Assembly (NCBI GenBank): GCA_950022655.1
Contig: OX465580.1
Span: 126,339,016-126,403,015, forward strand
Reading direction: 5' to 3'
DNA length: 64,000 nucleotides
Source: Alentia gelatinosa
Lineage: Eukaryota > Annelida > Polychaeta > Phyllodocida > Polynoidae
Shown: one piece after another, positions 55,480 to 64,000 of the stretch
How positions within the stretch are numbered: position 1 is the first letter of the stretch
Layout: each line of letters begins with the position of its first letter
Made by a program: the position numbers and the translations under genes
The notes under the pieces: model-generated
The model's database searches: none
What the model was told of the DNA's origin: nothing
The model's input: only the letters and a program-made list of their open reading frames with translations

Positions 55480-56646
55480 ATACTGCCATAAGTATATAAT
55501 AATACTTAAGCCTCATTTGCTCCAATAACACAATAGTTTGACCCTCCCAACAGACCTTCAGTCCCATGCCATGACCAACTCCAAAATGTTTTCATCAGCC
55601 TTTCGGATGCAGATAATTTCAAATGAAAAATGATTATACGTTTTTCCTCTGACCCCGAATGTCAACCATCAGCTTAGACATACCAATTATTCTCGTCAAT
55701 AATAAAAAAATATAAATCTATTAAACATTTTTTTTAAAACAATAACTTTTACCTCCTATTGCTTTCACGACCACACAGTTAAAGAGAATTCCCGAGCTCC
55801 ATAAAAAGATACCCTTCATAAAAAGATACCCTCCATTTTTCGAGGAAACTCGGAAAAAGAAAAGGTTTTAACATTAAAAACACTATTGCTTGTATTTCTG
55901 TTAATTTGTGTATAAATTCCGTTCCTGACCGTGTCTCGCCGGGTTTAAGTCTGCCGGCAGAGATTAACCGGTTTCCGTGTGCGGATTTTAGCCTGTAAAT
56001 CTGTGTGGAGTCGGGAGCGAGGTGTGTACCCGCCAGCTTGGCCTTCTGTCAACGCTGGTCAATGGACCACCACATGTGGGTTTACTCCCAGGCCCCGCTA
56101 CATTCTCATTATGTAATCGCAGAACTCCGCTTAAGGGCTCACCTAGACTCGCTCCAGTCCCTGCATCATATGCCTACTCTCCTCGCTGGGATACAGGGAC
56201 TTGTACAATTGGTAATGGTGTTAGATTTCTGGCGCTGTGTAGCGCCAGTATTTCCAACACTCTCCATACAGATATCATGGCTACTGGTCAGATATCTGAT
56301 GGGAGATTGATACCCACTCACTTTGATCTTAATCGGGTGACAGTCAGGAGTAGGCTAAATTATTGCTATGACAACACAGGTCTCCAGGGAACTGAAGGAG
56401 GGAAGGGGGAGGGGTATGAGGAAGTAAAAGGTTACAGGAAGTGGCTTGGGACCATAAACAGGAGATTCTGTTCATAGTGGACAAGTCTTTGATTCATGGG
56501 CCAGTCAGAGAAGGATACACACTTTAATGAACTTTATTCTGATTGTGATTAATCATTAAATGAATGTTCATAACCAAAGACTTGAGCAACTCTAGGGCTC
56601 ACCCTCTGTTAATGAGCGGGTGTCCTTATACCTGGCAGTTCCCTTG
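55480..56646. other. Intergenic stretch, no confirmed gene
   Basis: A more GC-rich segment (about 55920-56250) could be a promoter or exon, but no protein family is recognisable. TAAAAAGATACCCT is tandemly repeated near 55800-55830. Repeat U copy 2 lies at about 56470-56600. Confidence 0.35.
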
Positions 56647-56909
56647 TTAAAGGGCTGATTCCACCAACACGATGGATTTGCCGTAGTATATCTTGATATC
56701 TCTTGCAATGTTGCAATATGTCGTGTGCGATGATATGTGTACCTTTTCAGGATGTAGTGTGTATACTTTGGTGCTTCACCACTGCGACACCTCAAGATCC
56801 ATCACGGCAAATATGCATGCGAGTATTCAAATCCTAGCAAGATATGGCGAGACAACCAAATCATGACTAATCTTGCTATATCTTGTGTGTTGTCAGAATC
56901 AGCATTTAA
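56647..56909. mobile_element. TTAA-flanked TIR element, copy 3 (short)
   Basis: TTAA at 56647-56650 and 56906-56909. Left end AGGGCTGATTCCACCAACAC, right end GTGTTGTCAGAATCAGCAT. The 255-bp interior is AT-rich and unrelated to copies 1 and 2, although the left terminus matches copy 2 over about 16 bp. Confidence 0.65.
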
Positions 56910-56920
56910 CTCTTTCAGTC

Positions 56921-57010
56921 CGAGCAATGCCTGGAGGCATTCCCACCCAGGGGACGAGCAATGCCTGGAGGCATTCCCACCCAGGGGACGAGCAATGCCT
57001 CCAGGCATTT
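56921..57010 (+). repeat. 34-bp minisatellite
   Basis: Two full copies and a partial third of CGAGCAATGCCTGGAGGCAT plus 14 bp. The unit contains a small palindrome (ATGCCTGGAGGCAT). Confidence 0.9.
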
Positions 57011-57366
57011 AAATTTTTTTTATTTATGTTTATGTGTCATCATCACATATGTTATGTTTTATGAGAAATAATGAATAGATTTACACTAATTTTTCACAAT
57101 TAATAAAAAAAATACCATGTTCATCATTATACTCTGTGGGCATTCGATAAGTAACTATAGTAACTTGTATCTAGAGGTTGCTAAGTGACGCCCATACGAC
57201 AAACAGACGCCATTACGGCAATAGTCTCGTCCCCTTGGGGTTTATAGAGGTATTACGCCTCGTCCTATAGTGCCTGTGCTCTCCAATCAGGCTCGGACAG
57301 AAAGAGTTAAGAGGGGTAAACGCAAACATTCAATTGAGAGGAAAACAGTCCATTCATTAGCAAAAC

Positions 57367-57728
57367 TGTCCCTTAAAGCGGGGTGTCCCTTGAGGCAGGG
57401 TGTCCCTTAAAGCGGGGTTCCCCTGAGACGGGGTGTCCCTTGAGGCAGGGTGTCCCTTGAGGTGGGGGGTGTCCCTTGAGGCAGGGTGTCCCTTGAGGCG
57501 GGGTGTCCCTTGAGGCCGGGTGTCCCTTGAGGCGGGGTGTCCCTTGAGGCAGGTTTTCCCTTGAGGCTGGGTGTCCCTTGAGGCGGGGTGTCCCTTGAGG
57601 CAGGTTTTCCCTTGAGGCGGGGTGTCACTTGAGGCGGGGTGTCACTTGAGGCAGGTTGTCCTTTGAGGTGGGGTGTCCCTTGAGGTGGGGTGTCCGGGAT
57701 TGTCCCTTAAATGGGATGTCCCTTGATC
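57367..57728 (+). repeat. 17-bp GTGTCCCTTGAGGCGGG minisatellite
   Basis: About 20 variable copies over 360 bp. Open minus-strand frames here are only repeat translations. Confidence 0.92.
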
Positions 57729-57795
57729 CACAGGGGACTACTCTACCTGGAGGTCAATAGCATATTCATGAATACATACTAATACATAATAATGA

Positions 57796-57925
57796 ATGGT
57801 TTTGTGTACATATGGCCGTAATCTCCAAGTAGTTGATGCATAGTAATATCTGAGCGATTAGCGAGGATATTACGTCGTCAACTGCAAGGATATTATGGCC
57901 ACTCATACACAAAACCAGGCGTTAT
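57796..57925. repeat. Hairpin, GGTTTTGTGTA arms
   Basis: Arms GGTTTTGTGTACATATGGCC and GGCCACTCATACACAAAACC around a tip with ATCTGAGCGATTAGCGAGG. Similar in build to the hairpin at 36834. Confidence 0.75.
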
Positions 57926-58248
57926 TGTATGTATTAGCACCACTGCACTGTGATTCGGTGTAGACTTACACCAATTATATGGTCGCCATTTCCCCGTGAT
58001 TTTAGCATGCGGTAGTTGCAAAGCGTGTTATGACAGTGATTATGACAATGAGATTATTATAACTGATTCTAAATAATGAATATTGAATGATCACTCAAAA
58101 AACCTGCATTATGTTATAATTTGCCGTGCATTATGGATGGGACTATATTTTCCGGAATCTATAGGTAATCCCAGCCGCCCTATACATTTCGCATGGAGAT
58201 TTCGTAATAGGTGGGTGATAAATAGGAATTATGACGGGCTTTTACCTT

Positions 58249-58351
58249 CAAATTCTCCTCTCCCATGCTTCCATCCCTTTTTTTTATTATTATTTTTTTT
58301 TATTATTATTTTTTGTTTAAAGGGATGGGAGCATGGGAGAGGAGAATTCAC
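58249..58351. repeat. Hairpin, about 31-bp arms with an ATT/T-rich loop
   Basis: AATTCTCCTCTCCCATGCTT and GCATGGGAGAGGAGAATTC arms with AAGGGATGG continuation enclose about 40 bp of T/ATT-rich DNA. Confidence 0.85.
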
Positions 58352-59742
58352 CACTTCCTTTCCCTTCCACTTCCTTCCTTCTGATTGGTCCTGGGAGATT
58401 CAGATTGTGGGAGTTGATCAGATGATATATATCAACTCTCCGGGAATGTCATGATACGAACAACTGAAAGGTCTTCACATGGTTAATCATCCTGCTGTCA
58501 TAACATGGTGCATAGTTAATGTATCTGGTTAAAAATCCATTTGGTCAACTGCGAAGTGGGTCAAATCTAGGGTCAGTGAAAATTACATCAATATCTAGTT
58601 GTGTTTATTTTACTGGAGCATTTTTTAAATGTACAGTGTTTGGACAGATGATCACACTGTGATTGTACCATCTAACCCCCGAGGAATATCAATAATGCTA
58701 TTTTAGTAGACCGTATGGGTATATGATTGTTCGATACAAACATTCACTATCTGCGAATAACAACAGGATCAATTTAGCCGACATGATCGACTCATATAAA
58801 ATGTATGGTCATGCATATAACATTTCAAAATGTCAATACCTTCTGTGTTCTGTATTGTTACTAACTTTCGTGAGGTGACTCACATTAGTGTTGCTAGAAG
58901 CCCTTCAGAGCAAGACCTCTTATTTTATGTGGAAAGTGAGTATAAATACAAGCTAGAATTTTTAGTTGATGGGTTGCGTATGGATTGAGAGCTTGAATGA
59001 CCGAAGATGATGAGACAATTTTTTTCATTGGCATCAGTTGTATTTAGAAGTGTCTCTGCCTCGTATTTTTAACAACACGATTAGACAATTAAGTTGGCGT
59101 TAGTAACCCCCCAACCCAACCCAACCCAACCCCACATCTACGGAGCTAACAAATAATTAGAAATGGGGGATGCTGTTTGGGAGAAGAATAAGTATTTTCA
59201 GAGATTCTAGATGAATTTTATTAAAAGCCCTTTATTTAGTTTTAGAGAACGTAAACAAATGATGTGTGTGATATATAAGGGAAATAGAAGTAGTGTATGA
59301 TGAAGAAATGAAAGGAGTGGGTGGGTGCGAAATGTTGAGGGAAGATTTATGTTTATGTAGATGTCGAGGGTTGGTGAAGAATCAGGAAGTGTGTAGTGCA
59401 TGGGAGTATAGGTAATAATGTTTTTTTAGTGATATAGATGTTTTGATATGTATTTGTAGTGTAGTGAATAGCTGCTAGAGAGGGACGCCATAATGACACG
59501 GAACAGGGAAACAGCCCATGCCTAGACCATTATTAAAATTTTATCATACTCCGGAAACTCCACATACACCCCCAACCCCAACTAATCAGGAGCATCTGTT
59601 ATATGCACAAGTACCTAACGATAGCACACCAGAGGGGTTGCCTCATTAAGCATGCATCGACAAGCTGTAAATTGCACTGCTATTTGTAAATTATTTTGCA
59701 TTGATTAGTATTGATACATACCCTGAATACGAGATACTCTTT
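58352..59742. other. Intergenic stretch, nothing recognised
   Basis: No coding signal or element ends. CCCAACCCAACCCAACCC occurs near 59113. Confidence 0.5.
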
Positions 59743-60052
59743 TTTATCCTACCCCTAATAAAAAAACTCCATAGGCTTAACATTGGGTCACTGTATTCGG
59801 TCTGGAGTTCAGAAAAATGAAAAATATCGCTCTAGTGGGATACACTTGACAAATGACGTCATTTGTTAATGTAGAAGTAATTTAGACGGGCGGAGTAGGA
59901 TAAATTCTAAACCAAACTTGAGTTAGTCGTGTTATTGTTCATCGCACTCCGGCAAGGTCGCGTATTACTGCTCTCGGCTTCGCCTCGTGCAGTAATACAC
60001 AATCTTGCCATCGTGCAATAAACAACAACACGACTAACTCTTGTTTGGTTTC
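59743..60052. mobile_element. Hairpin-plus-core composite element, copy 8 (arm class C)
   Basis: Core 59743-59904 and hairpin 59909-60052. Arms include AGTTAGTCGTGTTATTGTTC and AACAACAACACGACTAACTC; tip CTCTCGGCTTCGCCTCGTG. Confidence 0.85.
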
Positions 60053-60590
60053 TACATAGTATCCCAAACCGTCCTTTATTATCCCTCGTATACAAAGCAC
60101 CCATTTAGAATGAATGGGGACTCAGTAAAGCACAACTCATTATTGAACATGGAGCAGATTATCTAACTCAGAGGGATGAAGCACATATTGACAGTAGAAT
60201 TAACTGTTTAAAGAATATTTATTCGTTTACATGCAAAATATGAAGATATACAAAAAAAACTACTGGTAGAGCAATCACTCCTGGCCGGGATACAATAGGT
60301 ATTAAATAATCCTTCACCCTTTCTCTATGCTATGATGCTTGGAGGCATTCCCGGGCATAGGACATTATGATGCCATAAGGCATAATTTCCTTAAATCTTT
60401 TCAATTGCTATTTTGTAATGAAATAGCAAACATTTTGATAATCATTGTCCAAGCCATGCAAAACTATATTATAATTTATATTATAACCAATATTGGTACG
60501 AAAAAATCCTATTTATTTTAGATTACCATAATGACCATGGAATTGTGAACCCCCTCCATGCTGGGATACACATTATTAGATAAAAGCATA

Positions 60591-60902
60591 TTTATCCTAC
60601 CCCTAATAAAAAAAACTCCATAGGCTTAACATTGGGTCACTGTATTCGGTCTGAATTTCAGAAAAATGAAAAAAATCGCTCTAGTAGGATATACTTGACA
60701 AATGACGTCATCTGTTAAAGTAGAAGTACTTTAAACGGGCGGGGTAGGATAAATAACCAAACTCGAGTTAGTCGTGTTGTTGTTCATCACACTCCTGCAA
60801 GATCGCATATTACTGCTCTCGGCTTCGGCTTGTTCAGTAATACGCGATCTTGCCGTCGTGCAATAAACAACAACACGACCTACTCTTGTTTGGTTTCTAC
60901 AT
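60591..60902. mobile_element. Hairpin-plus-core composite element, copy 9 (arm class C)
   Basis: Duplicate of copy 8 in unit 2. Tip CTCTCGGCTTCGGCTTG. Confidence 0.85.
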
Positions 60903-61418
60903 AGTATCCCAAACTGTCCTTTATTATCCCTCGTATACAAAGCCCCCATTAAGAATGAATGGGGACTCAGTAAAGCACAACTCATTATTGAACATGGACC
61001 AGATTATCGATCTCAGAGGGATGAAGCACATATTGACAGTAGAATTAACTGTTTAAAGAATATTTATTCGTTTACATGCAAAATATGAAAATATACAAAA
61101 AAAAACTACTGGTAGAGCATCCACTCCTGACCGGGATACAATAGTTATTAAGTAATCCTTCACCCTTTCTCTATGCTATGATGCTTGGAGGCATTCCCGG
61201 GCATAGGACATTATTTCCTTAAATCTTTTCAATTGCTATTTTGTAATGAAATAGCAAACATTTTGATAATCATTGTCCAAGCCATGCAAAACTATATTAT
61301 AATTTATATTATAACCAATATCGGTACGAAAAAATCCTATTTATTTTGGATTACCATGATGACAATGGAATTGTGAACCCCCTCCATGCTGGGATACACA
61401 TTATTAGATAAAAGCATA

Positions 61419-61725
61419 TTTGTCCTACCCCTAATAAAAAACTCCATAGGCTTAACATGGGGTCACTGTATTCTGTCTGGAGTTCAGAAAAATGAAAAAT
61501 ATCGCTCTAGTGGGATACACTTGACAAATGACGTCATCTGTTAATGTAGAAGTACTTTAAACGGGCGGGGTAGGATAAATAACCAAACTCGAGTTAGTCG
61601 TGTTGTTGTTCATCACACTCCGGCAAGATCGCATATTACTGCTCTCGGCTTCGGCTTGTTCAGTAATACGCGATCTTGCCGTCGTGCGATAAACAACAAC
61701 ATAACTAACTCTTGTTCGGTTTCTC
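61419..61725. mobile_element. Hairpin-plus-core composite element, copy 10 (arm class C)
   Basis: Duplicate in unit 3. Tip CTCTCGGCTTCGGCTTG. Confidence 0.85.
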
Positions 61726-61969
61726 CATAGTATTCCCTCAAATAGGGAAGATGGACCTGCACAAAACCTGGAGGAGGTGGGTGGGTGGGGGCATAGGGAA
61801 GGCAAGCGTCTCTCAGCAGGGAAGGAAGATTGAAAAAATTAGAGGAAATACCTTTTCCCAAAATGTGCGTCGATGTTCGGCTCCCATAAGTGCCTATGCT
61901 GAAACTAGTTTTTGTTTCCACTCTTACTTGTTTCAAAAGCTGCACTCCTAAAGAGCTGCACATAAAAAC

Positions 61970-62240
61970 TGTCAGATACCATAACCATGGTATATGGATT
62001 CAAATCCTTAGTGTTTATATGGATTCAAATCCTTAGTGTACAGCCTCAACGCCATTGTATAGTCAAAAATAGTCCGTTTGTGTTATAGTAGTCCCTATTG
62101 ATATATCCTTTACTTCATGGGTTTGATTAATTTGAGAAGATGGGCTATAAATACAACAATCAATACTTTTGTGGACAGGCGGCTCTGTAAACCACTTGAG
62201 GCCGTCGTAATACACTCGCTAATACTAGGGTATTACTACG
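61970..62240 (-). repeat. Dispersed repeat R, copy 3 (inverted)
   Basis: Inverse of the block order in copies 1 and 2: TATACCATGG region first, then GGCGGCTCTGTAAACCACTT. A 24-bp tandem pair (TATATGGATTCAAATCC...) lies at about 61990-62040. Confidence 0.65.
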
Positions 62241-62345
62241 CATCAACCCAAATTAATTTGATACCTATTGAACAGGGGTTCCTAATGGCACACAGAAACA
62301 TACACACACACAAAGACACAGACGCAGAGAAACACTATATATAGA

Positions 62346-62632
62346 AAACCTATGAAAGTTTACGGTCAGAGCACGTATCCCATAGAGTTTGAATAGCATA
62401 GTAATTCACATGGTGGAGCTGGTGAATTATGTAGCGTTTCGAATGAGATGGAATCGAGCTCTGACCGCAAACATGAATAGGTTTCTGAATTTATCTCACC
62501 CCTCACATTGACTAATTGGCTAACATTTGTGAAATAATCCTCCATTGAGTATTCTTTTCTAAATACTCCATGGGCATTGAGTACGAATACCCAATGTTGA
62601 GTCTATGGGGGGAAATACCAGGGGTGAGATAA
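62346..62632. mobile_element. Hairpin-plus-core composite element, copy 11 (arm class A)
   Basis: Hairpin 62346-62482 then core 62491-62632 (TTATCTCACCCC to GGGGTGAGATAA). Nearly the same layout as copy 5 in GPR89 intron 14. Confidence 0.88.
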
Positions 62633-62722
62633 AGACAGAGATACAGAGGAACACAGAGACGCATAGAGATATATGCAAACAGAAGAGAAGCATAATCATA
62701 GCCCACAGGTTATCGTAAAACT

Positions 62723-63014
62723 GGATGAGTTTTAATCTTGGCCACCGTATGCCACGACTGGAGTTTGGCTTAGTGACTTCATGAGACAAAGCCGAGTGAA
62801 GTCCGGAGCCAAAACTCCAGGAGTGGAATGCATTGGCCAAGATTAAAACGAATCAGATTTTGATTTTATCCTACCCCATCTCCTCGATTTTGGAATATTA
62901 CGTGATAACAATACTGTATGTCACTAGTGGCATATTAAACTCCGTATGCCAGTCAGCGTGGCATACGGAAACCCAATGTTAAGCCTATGGGATTTTATAT
63001 TAAGGGTAGGATAA
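62723..63014. mobile_element. Hairpin-plus-core composite element, copy 12 (arm class D)
   Basis: Hairpin of about 130 bp (AGTTTTAATCTTGGCCA and TGGCCAAGATTAAAAC arms, tip GAGACAAAGCCGAGTG) then core 62866-63014 (TTATCCTACCCC to GGGTAGGATAA). The core has its own small palindrome (CCGTATGCC / GGCATACGG). Confidence 0.85.
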
Positions 63015-63623
63015 TTAGATGTACACAGAGACAAAGAGGAACACACACACAGGCACAAGAGAGACACATAAAGACACACATAGGAAAGGTGACACAAACT
63101 ATTAATGATTTCCCCACCACACATCCTCCCACCGTGAACGGCAGATGAAACAAAATTCTTCCTGAATATTGAAACATTCAGGAAATTACCAGAGGTCAAC
63201 ATTGAGGTGGGAAAAAAAATCAACGAAAAATATAAAAACACGCGTAATTACCAGCTGACCCCCTGCACTGGTCCCTGAATTGTCATTACCTTTCCTTATT
63301 TAGGATGTAAACAGAGCAACATCCATGAAATGACGTGGAAACATGCTCATTCCGACATAACGCTTTCTATTTAGGCACACCTAAAAATGTTATACAAAAC
63401 GTTATATAAAATGTCGTGACATTTCGAGCGCGGTTATTGGCATAAAGGCATGTCCAGCCCATTATCCTAATTACGTGTGTAATTGTGTTGCGGGAAACCA
63501 GGTTTGCTGACCAGTATCCACTCCATGGGAACACTTTACCTCTCATCAACGTTATTGGGAGTGAGACATTCAACATCCTAACCAACTGCAATGTACATAC
63601 ATGTATGCTGTCCTATTGGCATT
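63015..63623. other. Intergenic stretch, nothing recognised
   Basis: GACACAGAG/ACACACA-rich near 63020-63080. No gene or element ends seen. Confidence 0.5.
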
Positions 63624-63886
63624 AAGGGTGTAGAACCCACCCCCAGCAGTGGTAGATTTACTGCTATATCAAAGGCCAATCCTTCTCATACCATGTCTAT
63701 GTAGTGTGGGAAGTAAAAGAACTCTCACCTCGGTAAATGTGTAGGGGTGAGATTTCTACCTGAATTCATCACATAGATTCGATCACCACCCTAGTGGTGT
63801 AAAAGAACCTTGAGAAAGTCTGGAAAGGACCTATAATGGTTGACTGGACGTAAAATCAAAACAAACAAACAAACAAGGGTGTAGAA
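63624..63886 (+). mobile_element. 5'-truncated SINE with 12-bp target duplication, copy 2
   Basis: AAGGGTGTAGAA at 63624-63635 and 63875-63886 flanks a body matching 40147-40424 from CAGTGGTAGA onward. It lacks the tRNA-like head and ends in (CAAA)n. Confidence 0.88.
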
Positions 63887-64000
63887 GGGATTCAGAAATA
63901 GTAATCATCATGTTTTTAAAAGAGACAAATCTCTTTTTGTTGAAAAGATATTTTTAAACATTGAAAAGAATTTACTGAAATAAGTCTACGAAAGTGAAAA
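63887..64000 (+). mobile_element. LINE 3' UTR copy, cut by the window end
   Basis: ATCATCATGTTTTTAAAAGA through CTGAAATAAGTCTACGAAAG matches the LINE tail at 30893-30985. Confidence 0.8.

Larger units (their letters stand above)
59743..61735 (+). repeat. Tandem duplication, 2.4 units of about 840 bp, each with a composite element
   Basis: Units start at 59743, 60591 and 61419 (TTTATCCTACCCCTAATAAA, with T to G in the third). Unit 2 lacks about 18-20 bp near 61213 relative to unit 1. Unit 3 ends near 61735. Each unit has a core of about 160 bp (ending GTAGGATAAA), then a class C hairpin of about 145 bp, then about 540 bp of unique DNA. A 60-codon frame (60339-60521) and its copy (61185-61376) are probably chance. 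Confidence 0.92.

Noticed and set aside
57407..57628. Frame with PQGT/KGKPASRD repeats
   Set aside because: Translation of the 17-bp minisatellite; no gene context.
58083..58454. 123-codon plus-strand frame
   Set aside because: It runs through a hairpin and a T/ATT-rich loop (poly-Phe/Ile stretch) and has no recognisable domain.
59107..59132. CCCAACCCAACCC as interstitial telomere repeat
   Set aside because: The unit is CCCAA, not the metazoan CCCTAA, and only about four copies occur.
60339..60521. 60-codon frame conserved in two tandem units
   Set aside because: Conservation is explained by recent duplication; the frame has no family, and an 18-20-bp deletion in unit 2 alters it.

Overview
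The window looks like nuclear DNA of a marine invertebrate, most likely a mollusc or another lophotrochozoan (inference). It has two intron-rich host genes in a sea of old, nested transposable elements, many SSRs, (CAAA)n-tailed SINE/LINE copies and a metazoan-type tRNA-Glu sequence. Nothing bacterial is present. Most open frames are transposon relics or chance frames in low-complexity DNA.

Host genes. Two complete genes can be assembled exon by exon. PLGRKT (plasminogen receptor with C-terminal lysine) lies on the minus strand in four coding exons between 21934 and 16436 and encodes 139 aa. GPR89/GPHR (Golgi pH regulator) lies on the plus strand in 15 coding exons between 26920 and 43828 and encodes 457 aa. 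Start codons, stop codons, GT/AG borders and intron phases all agree. The two genes are divergent and their start codons are about 5.0 kb apart.

Left part (1-16.4 kb). On the minus strand, a CR1-type LINE (SGNH-esterase ORF1, endonuclease/RT ORF2) lies against a truncated Ty3/Gypsy element (gag, protease, RT, RNase H) with a possible short LTR and primer-binding site. At 7.6-11 kb a tRNA-Glu(CTC) sequence ending in CCA abuts a DIRS-type element (RT-RNase H plus tyrosine recombinase). That element is split by a TIR element at 9603-9945 and a poly(A) retroposon at 10370-10660. From 11 to 16.4 kb the DNA is AT-rich and nearly featureless.

Middle part (16.4-45 kb). The two host genes carry introns full of MITEs, LINE tails, hairpins and a 200-bp TCCC microsatellite. 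Between the genes lie a TIR element with nested inverted repeats, a decayed Gypsy RT and a TTAA-flanked element with a hAT-like insertion inside it.

Right part (45-64 kb). I found no convincing host gene, only one weak exon candidate at 50251-50386. The region is built of TIR elements, long hairpins, minisatellites, an approximately 840-bp tandem duplication and SINE/LINE tails.

Most notable: at least a dozen copies of a two-part element. Each has a conserved core of about 120-165 bp bounded by TTATCTCACCCC-like (or TTATCCTACCCC-like) inverted repeats, next to a long hairpin. The hairpin arms fall into about five unrelated sequence classes, yet most share a similar tip (about CTCGGCTTCGCCTTG). 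Other notable items are the tRNA-CCA/DIRS junction, insertions with an empty-site comparison available inside the window, and several retroposition scars with clear target-site duplications.
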